From CAIJXB01 sp964439595 (GTDB taxonomy: Bacteria; Chlamydiota; Chlamydiia; Chlamydiales; Rhabdochlamydiaceae), in contig CAYTOK010000009.1 of assembly GCA_964439595.1 (NCBI GenBank), forward strand, positions 1 to 64,000: DNA of 64,000 nt. Direction: 5' to 3'. Of this stretch, positions 1-10,164 are shown piece after piece; positions within the stretch are counted from its first letter, which is position 1; each line of letters begins with the position of its first letter. Position numbers and translations under genes: made by a program. Under the pieces are notes generated by a model. The model was not told where the DNA came from and made no database searches. It saw only the letters and a list, made by a program, of their open reading frames with translations.

Positions 1-997
1 TTATGTCTATTTCTAGACTAGTACGTAAAGAAGTGATGGTTGAAGGGAGGGAGGTGAGTCTGGTGAGAATTAGATTGAGCTCTCGTAGAGCTGAAAGGCT
101 ACCAAAGGATTCCGGAAGGGAAGTGAGTTGGGCTCTACATAGACTGAGCTCTTGTAAAGCTGAAAGGCTGCCGAAGGATTCTGGAAGGGAAGTGAGTCGG
201 GTCTTATCTAGATAAAGCGTTTGTAGAGCTGAAAGGCGGCCGAAAGATTCTGGGAGTGAAGTGAGTGGTGTATTATGTAGATCGAGCCAGTGTAGAGCTG
301 AAAGGCTTCCAAAGAATTCCGGAAGGAAAGCGAGTTGAGTGTTATCTAGATGGAGCGTTTGTAGGGCTAAAAGGCTGCCAAAGGATTCCGGAAGGGAAGT
401 GAGTCGGTTGCGACATAGATTAAGGGATATCAGGCGAGAGCAAAAGGATGGATAATTAAAAATATCCGGCAGATCGGTTAGCTCTAAGGAACTTAGGTCT
501 AAATGCGATTGGGCAGAGTTATTCAAAAAAACTAAAATTCGACTCTTGGCTTCTAATCTATGTGTATGCCTCCCCCTCACATCAGATTGCCTCCTGACAG
601 CCCAATCGGTTAAACTCGATATTGCCTGTGTTGCGTCGCATGTTGTAACAATTGTTAAAGCAGGATACGTATTGCATATCTCTTGAAATTCTTGTTCCCA
701 AACGGCTTGAGTCTTAAGAGCTAATGGCAACTCTTTTTTTATATTATTCCACTCCTCTTCTGTCTTCTCTATCTGAGATGTTTTAAGATGAATTATGGAT
801 TTTTCTGCAAAAAACTCGGGGCTTGCATAACCATTTCTTACATCATCTAGAGTAAGGGTAGAGAAATTGATTAGATTGCAGTTACAGAATAGTTGATAAA
901 GATCACGAAAGAAACCCTTCCAAGTGCGCCCCTCCTTCCATCCATAAAAAGAAGTCTCTGTCAAAACTGTCTTGGGCAGCAAATCTATTAAACTCAT
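1..997 (-). CDS. Leucine-rich repeat protein, 5' part (runs off the left edge)
   Basis: An open frame of about 332 codons starts at the ATG whose first base is 997 and is still open at base 1, so the C-terminus is missing. The first ~165 residues form a non-repetitive head that I do not recognise. From about residue 165 the protein is a run of 23-residue leucine-rich repeats with the pattern LTSLPESFGSLSALQxLxLx. At DNA level these are at least five copies of a 69-bp tandem repeat with the same phase point at 89, 158, 227, 296 and 365. The repeat type matches plant/ROCO-like bacterial LRRs, which bind proteins. In chlamydiae such proteins are usually effector candidates, but a secretion signal was not shown here. 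The plus-strand frame over the same repeats is a shadow. Confidence 0.88.
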   Translation of the reverse strand, partial: MSLIDLLPKTVLTETSFYGWKEGRTWKGFFRDLYQLFCNCNLINFSTLTLDDVRNGYASPEFFAEKSIIHLKTSQIEKTEEEWNNIKKELPLALKTQAVWEQEFQEICNTYPALTIVTTCDATQAISSLTDWAVRRQSDVRGRHTHRLEAKSRILVFLNNSAQSHLDLSSLELTDLPDIFNYPSFCSRLISLNLCRNRLTSLPESFGSLLALQTLHLDNTQLAFLPEFFGSLSALHWLDLHNTPLTSLPESFGRLSALQTLYLDKTRLTSLPESFGSLSALQELSLCRAQLTSLPESFGSLSALRELNLILTRLTSLPSTITSLRTSLEIDI

Positions 998-1314
998 GAT
1001 TTATCCCCATTTGTTATATATATGCAATTAATCGTATCAAATATGAATATTTAATTAAATAATTTTAAAATAGTAATTCCCGCAATTGATTGTTAATTAA
1101 ATATTTACATTATATAACTAAGGTAGTTGGACTGAGGGGGCGGTGCCCCCGATAGGAGAAAAATAATTCAATTTTACCGAGCGACCTCCGACATCGCTGA
1201 TCCTAATTTATTTTTCCTTTTTCACCGAATCACTAAGAAAACTTTAACATAGAGTAGCTGTGTCAGGAAATCTTCCAGTAAAATTGGATTCCTAAAACAC
1301 ATCTCTATCGAGAA
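998..1314. other. Intergenic region with GC-rich hairpin
   Basis: This 317-bp gap is AT-rich and holds no credible gene. Its one striking feature is a perfect GC stem at 1136-1150 (GGGGGC, 3-nt loop, GCCCCC) in otherwise AT-rich DNA. There is no T-run directly after it on either strand, so it is not a classical intrinsic terminator. It lies between the end of the minus-strand SprT-like gene and the start of the LRR gene and may separate their transcripts. The promoter of the LRR gene should lie in the AT-rich part at 1000-1130, but I cannot pick a convincing one. Confidence 0.5.
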
Positions 1315-2415
1315 TTATTTTCTTGTTAAAAGCACACCCGAATGCTTAGCGCTAGAATGTAATCCGGGATTTATGCTTAAAGCATTTCCAGCCTGTTTTC
1401 CCAGCTCCGCAGACTCCGGGCAATATCTCCCATAGCTTCTAGAAAAGGAAAGCCTCCCATAAGCCATAGCTTTTGCTTCGGTTAGCTTTCTTTCTATTAC
1501 GGTTAAGGCATTTCCATGCTGAGTTGCCTCTATTTTTTGCAAAGATCTAACCTTATCTAAGTAGCCTTTAGATATCCCTAATAAAAACGAATTTTTAGCA
1601 ATAGAACCTTTTAAATCGTGTTGCTTTCTTGCTAAGTCCCATAAAAGATCCATTTGACGTAGAAGGACCTCAGCTACATACTCTGCAATCTGCACATTCA
1701 CCTGACTTCCTAAAATTTCCAAATAGGTATATTCTTCGGCCCTATTAAAAACACAAGAGACAAAAAAAGTGTCCAAAATAGCAGCTATAGCTCTCATTTT
1801 AGCATCCTTTTTTTTCTGCTTAAGAATCCTTTTAAGAACAAATTTTTCTTCATCATCGATATTTATACAGGACTCTTCTAAGTTATGTTTAAGTAAAAGC
1901 TGCTGAGATTTAATCATAGCTTGTTCTGCTTCATGTTTATTACTACTTGTAGAAAGAGCCATGAGTTTTTGTACTTTTCTAAAGACGTCACTTTCTTCTG
2001 CAAAGGCTAGCTCATTAGAGGTATCCAAACAAACTGACGCCCTAGAAATTTCCTCTTTCCAATATAAACTGTCGCAAATAGATTTAAACTCTGGACCGTG
2101 TGGATGTAAGACCGTTCCGAATCGAATGAATGTATAATAATGAGCTAGCTCATGTTTTATGATACTTTCTAGTTGACCTCTACTTACATACATAAGCTTT
2201 TCATGAAAGCCCATTTCTAAAAAATGGGAATCAAAATAGCCCAGCATGCTTTTGTCATTATATACTACAATGCTTATGGGATAGGATTTACCCTCTCTAT
2301 GAGAATAGAAATATCCCTTATAAACATCCATCCTCATTTCTTTAGATAAAACGTCCCGAACTACGCGTTTTATTTCTTCAATAAACCTGGCAATTTTTTT
2401 AGAGTAAATCAGCAT
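1315..2415 (-). CDS. SprT-like zinc-motif and DUF2786 protein
   Basis: This 366-residue protein joins two recognisable parts. Residues ~80-110 carry HELAH (H88, E89, H92) followed by HPHG (H106), the zincin-type arrangement of SprT-like metalloproteases. Residues ~143-180 match DUF2786 (FRKVQKLMALSTSS, a helical segment with a conserved NKHEAE), and the rest resembles the region that normally follows DUF2786 in phage and bacterial proteins. The combination is known in bacteria, but its role is not. The start overlaps the end of the 1624-residue upstream gene by 17 bp and has no clear Shine-Dalgarno site, which suggests translational coupling. Protease activity is inferred from the motif only. 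Confidence 0.72.
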   Translation of the reverse strand: MLIYSKKIARFIEEIKRVVRDVLSKEMRMDVYKGYFYSHREGKSYPISIVVYNDKSMLGYFDSHFLEMGFHEKLMYVSRGQLESIIKHELAHYYTFIRFGTVLHPHGPEFKSICDSLYWKEEISRASVCLDTSNELAFAEESDVFRKVQKLMALSTSSNKHEAEQAMIKSQQLLLKHNLEESCINIDDEEKFVLKRILKQKKKDAKMRAIAAILDTFFVSCVFNRAEEYTYLEILGSQVNVQIAEYVAEVLLRQMDLLWDLARKQHDLKGSIAKNSFLLGISKGYLDKVRSLQKIEATQHGNALTVIERKLTEAKAMAYGRLSFSRSYGRYCPESAELGKQAGNALSINPGLHSSAKHSGVLLTRK

Positions 2416-5400
2416 AAGTAGCTTTTATAATAAAAGGATTTTCCAGAGATTCTATAAGTTTTTCTCTGTACGGAGAATCGATATTATTATAAATAAGTTT
2501 TTTCGTCAGCATGTTTTTCCTCAGGAAAAAACCATCTAGCTTTTGAAGCTTATCTTTTAATTTACTTAAGACTATTTTATTTCGAATTTCAGGAATCTTC
2601 TCCAACTCTAAAAGATACTGCTCGTAGCAGATTTCAGATAAGATAATATCCAAGAGCTTAAAATCACAATTTTCATAAGCTTTCTGAATAAGAAGTTTAT
2701 AGCATGTTAACCCTAGATCTTCTGCTCTTTGATCCATCTTATTACATATTACGCGAAACCCTCTTCTAAATGTAGAAAGCAGCTGATACTCCGATCCCGT
2801 TTCAAGATCTTCAGCATTACCCATAAAAACTCTAAGATAGGGATTACCTCTAAGCCAAGAAAAATAAGGAATCAAAGCGTTTTCGATAACACCTACACTT
2901 GAACTCTCTCCTTCTAAAAGAGATTTGAGGGGCATTAGTAATTTAACAGCAGCTAGCCCAGTAGAAAGCCAAAACATGTTTTTAAAATCCTTATTAAGAA
3001 AGTCTTTAAGCCAAAGATGCGGCAAATTCAAGTTTTCTTTGAACGCTGAACTTTGAAAAAAAACAGGGAAAAGCTGCGCGGTAAAAAGATTGTCAAGCGA
3101 AGAGTCTTCCTCTTGATACGCAAGACCTGCCGTTTTAGAAAGTATTTCAGGGGAAGCTTCTCTTCCCCAAAAAGTAAAAACATCTCGTATAAGTTCTTTC
3201 ATCTGCCTTGCAATATCTTCTGAGTCTTCATCTACAAAATACGATTCAAACTGCTTAAAAGATAAAGAAGTCGTCTCATCTATCACAACTCCCCTGTTTT
3301 TAAGAACCTGCAAAACAACTTGTTTCGCAATAAATATCCTTCTGGAGTGTTCGGCAGAATAGACACACTTGTGGGATATTTGCTCTTTAAGCCCTATTTC
3401 CTCAAGAGCCTGAAACAAAGCAGGAGTGCCTGTTTTTTCGCTCATCCACTCATAATATTCAAGAGCACTTTCATTATCTATCCTTGAAAGCGAGGAATTA
3501 TACAAGTTTTTCATAAACATATACTTTGGCGTGTAGTGCGGAATTAAAAAAGCTCCCTTTTTTAAGAACAAGCCTCTTCTAGCAGCCAAATTTCCATCAT
3601 TGGCAATTCGCCTTATGTGATTCATCCAAAAGTTATGCCCTTCTTCACTTCTTACTAATATCCTATCTATAAAAGAAAACATTTTACCTGAAACAGCAAA
3701 ACATCTTCCTATGTCTTCTTTTGTTAAAGCACGATCCTCCTTTTCTATCTGCATTTGAAAGTCCATGACAACAAAGAATTTACCGAGTAGTGAAAAGGAA
3801 ACCTCTTCAGGGAGCTCTTCAAATACACCCATAACCTGGTTGTTAAATCCAAAATACCAAGCTAAGTAAAGTTGCATCTCAAGGCCTTCAAAAACGGGAA
3901 AATCCCCTCCCTGATACAAGAGAATATTTCTAAAATTCTCTACGGCAAATAATTTTAAAAATCCGAGGTTCGGGGTGATTTTTGTAAAATCCACTTCTGG
4001 ATACTCGTCTTGCATATTTTCTATGGAAAAAGAACAAACCTTACCTATAACTTTACTATTTTTTGATCTTCCCAAAAATTCTATATATCCAGCTCTCATT
4101 CCATCTTCTAAATCCATAAGAAGCTCTTTTTGCTGCTCTTCAAAATCCTCTAATTCTAGTACTAGAGAGAGTAATTCATACGAGCTTGGATTATTCGGTA
4201 AAAAAGAAAAAACAGTTTGCAGATCTATTTCTTCTAGCTCTAAAATATCCTCAAAAGGAGCTAATCCAGTAGAAAGAGCCTTCATTAACTTAGTTACAAG
4301 GCTTTGAGGAAGCCCTGACAAATCTTCTACTAACCTTAAAGCCAAAATATCTAAAATCAAATGAGACAATCGAGAATTGTCCACCTTATTTATATAAGAC
4401 AGATACCTTGTATTTTCTTTTTTCTGTAGCAGCGACTCTAACAAATTTTTCTGAACATCTTCCGACTCGCCCGCCATAAAATCTAAAAATAACTTGCAAG
4501 AAGGAGCTCCTTGTACAAGAAGAGAAAAGATCGTTTCCACTTGCGCTTGAAGATTCAGTCTCTGACCCAGCCGAAGTAGCTGTAAAAGATCTTGACTTGG
4601 CCTTATAGGAGTTTTATCCTCACAAATACTAAGCAACCTTTCTATATCTTCGATATCTTCTACTTTTTCTACAACATCCATCATATTTTGTAATTTTACC
4701 ACCTTAAATCCAGGAAACCTTGTTACTAATTTAGAATAAAAATAGGCTAAGATTAAAGTGGTGTCTTTTAGTTTAATGACTGCTTTTAATCTATGCGAAG
4801 AAATGATATTTTCTATTAACTCACAAAATAAATTTGTAGAAAAGTCCCTTAAAACAAATTTCAATACTATTTCTAAGATAATAGAAAAATCCACCTGAGA
4901 GCTAAGAAGCTCTAGCGTATAAAAAAGTTCCTCTTTACATCCTGTTTTATAAAAAAGAGCTAAAACTGTTACAGCAGTGGTCCTATCTTGTAAATGCTCC
5001 AAAGAACCCTTAGCATTTCTTTTTAAGATAGTCTCTACCGCATACAGCTGACCATATGTAGCTATACCAGAAAAAAGCTCTCCAAACTTCCCTATAGATT
5101 GCTTTTTCCACATTTTTATTAAGGCAAAAAGCTCTTGACTTCCTCTATTTTCTATATATCTTCGGTAGCCGTTGAATTCAGGTTTGTATAAATTCTGTAA
5201 AAGGAGCTCTTGGCTCTTACCAGGTTTACGTAGATAGGTTTCAAAAAGGGGATAATATTCCTCACGCCCTCCTAACTCTATAAATGCGGTTATTACATTC
5301 CCAAATCGAGAAGCTTTGCACATTTCATCTAATCCAAACTCTAAATCCTCTGGCAAAACCGCTATATATTGAGAAGGCTCTAGCACATAGAGCAAGGCTG

Positions 5401-7273
5401 CCAGCTTTGCTTTAGTAGTGACATCGTGAAGAGATACCCCTTGATGTTTTTCTGCTATTTTATCTGCAAAAAAAGATACAAGGACTGGTAACTCTAAGGA
5501 ATTTTCTGAAACTAGAATATAGGGAATATAGCCTGAAAGCTTTTTATCTTTTTGCCATTTTTGTAAGAGGGCTTTCTGCTCATCTTGAAAAAACTTAGAT
5601 AAAAACAGGGTAAATAACAACCCTCTGTTTTCAAAGCGGATATTTTGAAAAAATCCCTTTACTTTCTCTTCTCCTTGCAAATCCCATACTTTTTTAAGGG
5701 CAGAGGAGAGCTCCTCTAAAGGAGCATCTTTAAACTCTTCTGTTTTTTGAGATAAGGTATTTTGTGCAAAGTATAGTAAAACCCTCATCCCTAAAAAACT
5801 TAAAGAAGAGTCCTCAAAAAAAGAAGAGATCTCTTTTGCTAAAAAGCCCTGTAAAGAAACCCTCGTTTCCTCAAAGCCAAAACGTAAAGATTCACGTATG
5901 TAAGAAAAAAGCTCTTTGCGCAAAAAGCTCGCTTGCTCCTCTTCGGTAAGGCTCCTTAAATATCTACTAAAAACTTCGGCATCTCTTTCTATATGACAAG
6001 CATTTTTAAAAAAATCAACCACCTCTTCTACTGAAAGCTTCTGCAAAGAAGAAACTAACGATTCCTTATTTTTAAAGTCCAAAAGTCCATACATCTTTTC
6101 TTTAAGACAGACAAAAGCTCTGAGCTCACCTGCTGACATAGCACTAAGCAAAGAAAGAGGCCTTTCTAGCTTTTTAGCAAAAAATATAGCTAAAGAGCTG
6201 GTAAGCATAGGATTTTCAGAAGATACCACTTTCACCGCGAGCTGTAAAAGATCTCCCTCTAAGCAAAAAGAAAGCAAATAGGCTTTTCTCTCAGAGGAAA
6301 GACCCTCTAAAACCGCTGTAAAAACAGCGCAGGTTTGCTGTTTATAAACCGGATGCTTACAAATAGCCCTAAAGAATGATACAGCTTTATACTGCAAAAA
6401 TTGCCTTGCAATTTTAGAGTCGCTAAATTCTTGAAGCTCTACATTTAAGATCTCCTGAAGAGCCCAAATCATAGGCTCTCCCAAAGACAGCCTTTCTATA
6501 GAAACCCCTTCTCTTACAAGATAAATAAGGGAGCAAAGTGCAGCAAAGTTATCCGCCTTATCTATCACGGGTCCTATACCTAAATACTCCTCATCAAGCA
6601 CCCGTCTAAAAAAGATCTTCATAGAAGTAAAGGAAGGCTCTTTTTGATAAAAAGCAGCTTCATTTATAAATAAATCTTCTTTTTTTTCATGAAGATAGCT
6701 AAGTAAAGCAATCTGCTCCTCTTCTCCTATTTTAGATAAAAATGTAGCAAAGAGCGAAAAAGCTACGTTCTCTTTTTTCATAGAGATAAAAAAATCCCCT
6801 ATAAACTTTACTCTAATGCTAAGTGGGATACCGGATAAATCGGCGCCTTCCAGACTAAACATGCTAAGTAAAATTTCCATCTCCGTAAAATCACGAAGAG
6901 ACCAAAAAAAATCCTTTACTATTCTTTGCGTTTCGGGATCTTCAGAAAACTCCCCTTTCCATTTTTCATAAAATCGATACAGGAAAAAAAATAATTTTTT
7001 ATGGTTTTGCAACTTAGAATTGGGGCTATCAATAGCTGCATTGGCTAAGGGCTTATGCTGATTCCAAATTTCTTTATACACACACTGCATTTCAGCAGTG
7101 GGTTCGATAGCTTCTATCTGCAAGGTTTCCTGAAAGCTTCCATATAACGAAGAAGAACAAAATCTTTTCCATATTTCGGTAATGATGACAAGGCGCTCTT
7201 TTCCCGGCTCTGCTTTAGCAGAAAGCTCTCTTAACTCCCCTAAGCTTCTGTCTTGATAACCACCTATAAACAT
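2399..7273 (-). CDS. Giant uncharacterised helical protein (1624 aa)
   Basis: I do not recognise this protein. It is very long, rich in Leu, Phe, Lys, Glu and Ser, has no obvious signal peptide or membrane segment, and reads as a continuous series of short amphipathic helices, as in alpha-solenoid scaffold proteins. The frame opens with a GTG at 7303, but I chose the ATG at 7273 because AGAGGTG lies about 8 nt before it; this drops 10 residues. Its 3' end overlaps the SprT-like gene by 17 bp, so the two are probably one operon. It is transcribed divergently from the CopD-like gene at 7430 across a 156-bp AT-rich gap. Its size, its cysteine-poor make-up and its place next to secretion substrates would fit a large host-interaction or scaffold protein, but this is only inference. 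Confidence 0.75.
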   Translation of the reverse strand: MFIGGYQDRSLGELRELSAKAEPGKERLVIITEIWKRFCSSSLYGSFQETLQIEAIEPTAEMQCVYKEIWNQHKPLANAAIDSPNSKLQNHKKLFFFLYRFYEKWKGEFSEDPETQRIVKDFFWSLRDFTEMEILLSMFSLEGADLSGIPLSIRVKFIGDFFISMKKENVAFSLFATFLSKIGEEEQIALLSYLHEKKEDLFINEAAFYQKEPSFTSMKIFFRRVLDEEYLGIGPVIDKADNFAALCSLIYLVREGVSIERLSLGEPMIWALQEILNVELQEFSDSKIARQFLQYKAVSFFRAICKHPVYKQQTCAVFTAVLEGLSSERKAYLLSFCLEGDLLQLAVKVVSSENPMLTSSLAIFFAKKLERPLSLLSAMSAGELRAFVCLKEKMYGLLDFKNKESLVSSLQKLSVEEVVDFFKNACHIERDAEVFSRYLRSLTEEEQASFLRKELFSYIRESLRFGFEETRVSLQGFLAKEISSFFEDSSLSFLGMRVLLYFAQNTLSQKTEEFKDAPLEELSSALKKVWDLQGEEKVKGFFQNIRFENRGLLFTLFLSKFFQDEQKALLQKWQKDKKLSGYIPYILVSENSLELPVLVSFFADKIAEKHQGVSLHDVTTKAKLAALLYVLEPSQYIAVLPEDLEFGLDEMCKASRFGNVITAFIELGGREEYYPLFETYLRKPGKSQELLLQNLYKPEFNGYRRYIENRGSQELFALIKMWKKQSIGKFGELFSGIATYGQLYAVETILKRNAKGSLEHLQDRTTAVTVLALFYKTGCKEELFYTLELLSSQVDFSIILEIVLKFVLRDFSTNLFCELIENIISSHRLKAVIKLKDTTLILAYFYSKLVTRFPGFKVVKLQNMMDVVEKVEDIEDIERLLSICEDKTPIRPSQDLLQLLRLGQRLNLQAQVETIFSLLVQGAPSCKLFLDFMAGESEDVQKNLLESLLQKKENTRYLSYINKVDNSRLSHLILDILALRLVEDLSGLPQSLVTKLMKALSTGLAPFEDILELEEIDLQTVFSFLPNNPSSYELLSLVLELEDFEEQQKELLMDLEDGMRAGYIEFLGRSKNSKVIGKVCSFSIENMQDEYPEVDFTKITPNLGFLKLFAVENFRNILLYQGGDFPVFEGLEMQLYLAWYFGFNNQVMGVFEELPEEVSFSLLGKFFVVMDFQMQIEKEDRALTKEDIGRCFAVSGKMFSFIDRILVRSEEGHNFWMNHIRRIANDGNLAARRGLFLKKGAFLIPHYTPKYMFMKNLYNSSLSRIDNESALEYYEWMSEKTGTPALFQALEEIGLKEQISHKCVYSAEHSRRIFIAKQVVLQVLKNRGVVIDETTSLSFKQFESYFVDEDSEDIARQMKELIRDVFTFWGREASPEILSKTAGLAYQEEDSSLDNLFTAQLFPVFFQSSAFKENLNLPHLWLKDFLNKDFKNMFWLSTGLAAVKLLMPLKSLLEGESSSVGVIENALIPYFSWLRGNPYLRVFMGNAEDLETGSEYQLLSTFRRGFRVICNKMDQRAEDLGLTCYKLLIQKAYENCDFKLLDIILSEICYEQYLLELEKIPEIRNKIVLSKLKDKLQKLDGFFLRKNMLTKKLIYNNIDSPYREKLIESLENPFIIKATYADLL

Positions 7274-7429
7274 CAAACACCTCTTACTAAGAATTAAATA
7301 CACAAGAATTTACAATATAAATCATTAAATTGCAATTAATTATTAAATTAAAACAATAATAAAAATAGAAATTAAAAAAATATTATCATACGATGAAGTA
7401 AAAAAAACAACATATATACATGAGGTCTT

Positions 7430-10159
7430 ATGTCAAGTATAAGCGGAAAACCTGCAGGCGGGGGAGAAGATAAAGCTGTACAATCCGCAGCAGTAGCTCA
7501 AAGTGCAGAAGTAGAAAATCAAAAGCAAGATTCTAGCATTAGTGGAGCTGCCATGCTGGCATCAGTTCTTATTGGCACTTCAGCCTCAACAGAGACGTTC
7601 CTAGCTCCCGTTCCTCTACCCAATGCAGAAACCCTTTCATCTACTCTAGCGTCAACAGATCCGTTACTTGCCGGAAATACAGCCCAGGCAAACCAAGTAT
7701 ATTCTGATACGCAATCTTCTAAAGAAGCTTCAGGAGAAGAAGACGAAGTCCAAATGGAGATGCAAAACCAATCTCAGGACTTAACAGTTAATAAAGACAA
7801 AGAAGGAAGCTCAGGCGGAAGCGCCGGAGGAGATAGGAGTGGAGAGCAAGGTAGCGGTGGACAGCAAGGGGGCCAAGGTGGTAGCGGGGAGCAAAGAGGG
7901 CAAAGCAGCAGCGCTAGCACAGCTGATTCAGGAGGCTCCGATGAAGTAGAAGCCTTAAAAACAGGTATTGGCACACAAGCTTCTTCACTCCAAGATCAAG
8001 CAATAGGGAATGTCAGCGATACTAGTGCAAAGATAGGAGACCTCAAAGCGGAGACCAAAACAGCATCTACCCAGCAAGCTCCTACCTCTACAAAAAGTGA
8101 AGAAGGCGATACATCCGATATAGATACAACAGAAGATGGCGTCCTTCCTGGAATTAACCAAATAGGCATGAGTCCGGCAGGACAAAGTTACGAAGCTTTT
8201 ATACAGTCTATTGAAGCTTATACCAAGGCTAAAATCAGCCTAATAGACTCTATGTCAGACAGCTCTGAGATGTCAGCCCTTGCAGCAGAGGTGTCTTTTG
8301 ATCAGCAGATAGAAGCAGCAGAAGCTAATGCTGATATAAAAAGACTAGAAGCAAGTAAAAGTTTTGTCAATGCCATGTCCTCTTTTGGTCAGCTTGGAGT
8401 TACAGGAACCATGGCAGGATACAGCTACAGTCAATCAACTCCAGCCCAGCTGCAAACAAAGCAAATACAAGCAACCCAAGCTAATCTCACACCCACAAAT
8501 CCTAACCCTAATGCAGCAGCTCTTCGAGCGCAAAATCAACCTGCAGCTGACCTTGACGCCGACATCCAACTAATTAAAGAAAATAAGCCAATACCTAACG
8601 ATGCCGACGGTACTAGAACTACAGCCGCTAAAAACGAGATAAAAGCAAGAGAAGACGCTGCTGTTCTTGAAGCAGATGCAAGTAGAGGAACCGAGCTTCA
8701 AGGAGCAGAACAGAAACTTGCCGCAGCTAATATTGATGCTGATACAGAAGGTGGTCCTATAACAGAGGACGGAAGAGCCATTGCCCTCAAGCGAGATGTT
8801 GCTACTGTCGAAAGAGCCCCACAGGTAGCAAAAGATCGTCAAATAATAGATAAAGCTGATAGGATTATAAGAGACCAGCCTGATCCTGCAAGGCGCACCC
8901 CTGAAAACAACGCGATTGCAAGAGAAGCGCTTACTATACCGCAAGATAGGCGAGCTGCGGCTAGAGCTCTTCCAGATAATGACCCTGGTCTTGTAAGTCT
9001 TAGAGGGGCAGAAGCAAGAAGCAGAGTCACCCCTCAAAACGTCGCTTCTATAAAAGATCCAAGCAGTACAACCCCAGAGGCGCAAAGCTATCAAAGAGCC
9101 GTTAAACTAGAAGCTAATGCTGAAAGAGCTGCCATATTAGCTGCTCCTACCCCAGAGGCAAGGGAAGATCTTATTGCTCGCGGCACCGCTGAAGAGCAAG
9201 CCGGTAAACGAGCCCAGTTCGAAATAGATAGCAGAAACCAAGCTAGAGCAGAAGCTCTTGGAGAAAATCCCGGCAATCCTATTCCTGAAGGTTACCCGCC
9301 TAGCTCAGCTAGTAGAGCATGGCAAAAGGTTAATGAACGATCTGACGCTAACGCACTAGCTCAAGATGCTAAGATCCCACAAGGAAGACGTGATGCTGCT
9401 ATGACTGATGGAGCAAGAGCAGATGCCGACACGCTTAGAGGAAATAACCAAGATGAAATCGATGCTATCAAACAAAACCCTGGTCGTTTAGAAGCCGCCC
9501 AAGATAGGATAACAATAGACCAAGCTACAGATATTCGAAATAATCATCAAAGAATGCAAGGGGTGCAAAACTTCGAAGCAAGGCAGCTACTTGCAGATAG
9601 ACAGACTCTTAAGGCTGGGGGTGAAATCCAAGGTCCTAGGGCTGACGAAAGAAGAGTGGCTGCGCAAGCAGAAAATGACATCGATACGCTTAAAGAAAAT
9701 GGAACTATTAACCCCATAGATCCTAATACCGGGGAACCCAAATTGACCCAAGATGAGGCTACACGAAGAACGCAAGAGGCTGCTAATAGAATGTCTGATG
9801 ACGAAATAACAAATGTTAAGGCCAAGGGCAACAGGGTGGTAGAAGAAATGAAAGTGCCGGGAGGAAGGCTTGATTCTGAATTACACACAAGAGACACTAA
9901 AACCTGGCAGAAAATACAGGCCCTAGCACCCCTATACCAGAGTGTACAAAGTATGGCTGGGTATATATACGATACGGAAATAGCTGTCTTAACATCATTA
10001 GCAGGAGAGCTCAGCGCTAGCGCTGAACTCATGAGATCTTCTAAAGATATGCTCCAAGGAGTATACCAATCAACGAAAGAGCAACAGTCTGGGCTTTCAC
10101 AGAGCATCTCGGCAGCTGTTCAAGCGCAGCAGGCTTTGTCATCTAGCCAAAAAGTATAA
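7430..10159 (+). CDS. Large secreted protein, candidate CopD-like type III translocator
   Basis: The 909-residue product begins after a good GAGGT site. Residues ~105-170 are Gly/Ser/Gln low complexity, ~230-345 are Ala-rich with the segment GVTGTMAGYSYSQS, and ~350-815 are a charged A/R/D/E/N/Q-rich stretch of degenerate repeats. The last ~90 residues are a Gln/Ser-rich helix. Residues 41-57 (AMLASVLIGTSASTETF) align with residues 33-49 of the CopB-like protein at 10968, and both C-termini are Gln/Ser-rich helices. In Chlamydia copB and copD are adjacent, which with the shared N-terminal motif suggests a CopD (SctB)-like role. There is no strong transmembrane segment, so an effector or chaperone-bound substrate is the main alternative. 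The long middle section looks like a lineage-specific expansion. Confidence 0.5.
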   Translation: MSSISGKPAGGGEDKAVQSAAVAQSAEVENQKQDSSISGAAMLASVLIGTSASTETFLAPVPLPNAETLSSTLASTDPLLAGNTAQANQVYSDTQSSKEASGEEDEVQMEMQNQSQDLTVNKDKEGSSGGSAGGDRSGEQGSGGQQGGQGGSGEQRGQSSSASTADSGGSDEVEALKTGIGTQASSLQDQAIGNVSDTSAKIGDLKAETKTASTQQAPTSTKSEEGDTSDIDTTEDGVLPGINQIGMSPAGQSYEAFIQSIEAYTKAKISLIDSMSDSSEMSALAAEVSFDQQIEAAEANADIKRLEASKSFVNAMSSFGQLGVTGTMAGYSYSQSTPAQLQTKQIQATQANLTPTNPNPNAAALRAQNQPAADLDADIQLIKENKPIPNDADGTRTTAAKNEIKAREDAAVLEADASRGTELQGAEQKLAAANIDADTEGGPITEDGRAIALKRDVATVERAPQVAKDRQIIDKADRIIRDQPDPARRTPENNAIAREALTIPQDRRAAARALPDNDPGLVSLRGAEARSRVTPQNVASIKDPSSTTPEAQSYQRAVKLEANAERAAILAAPTPEAREDLIARGTAEEQAGKRAQFEIDSRNQARAEALGENPGNPIPEGYPPSSASRAWQKVNERSDANALAQDAKIPQGRRDAAMTDGARADADTLRGNNQDEIDAIKQNPGRLEAAQDRITIDQATDIRNNHQRMQGVQNFEARQLLADRQTLKAGGEIQGPRADERRVAAQAENDIDTLKENGTINPIDPNTGEPKLTQDEATRRTQEAANRMSDDEITNVKAKGNRVVEEMKVPGGRLDSELHTRDTKTWQKIQALAPLYQSVQSMAGYIYDTEIAVLTSLAGELSASAELMRSSKDMLQGVYQSTKEQQSGLSQSISAAVQAQQALSSSQKV

Positions 10160-10164
10160 GGTTT

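Noticed and set aside
3..215. Plus-strand frame over the 69-bp repeats
   Set aside because: It is the reverse reading of an LRR gene; it breaks with a stop in the third repeat while the minus strand stays open for 332 codons.
1..430. CRISPR array
   Set aside because: The 69-bp repeats are contiguous, with no spacers, and code for leucine-rich repeats.
8570..9094. 174-codon minus-strand frame inside the CopD-like gene
   Set aside because: Long only because the plus-strand gene is rich in Ala/Arg/Asp codons; the composition (many Cys, Ser, Phe) is that of an antisense shadow and there is no ribosome site.
9547..10107. 186-codon minus-strand frame inside the same gene
   Set aside because: Same reason; Ser/Cys/Leu-rich shadow fully inside a well-supported gene.
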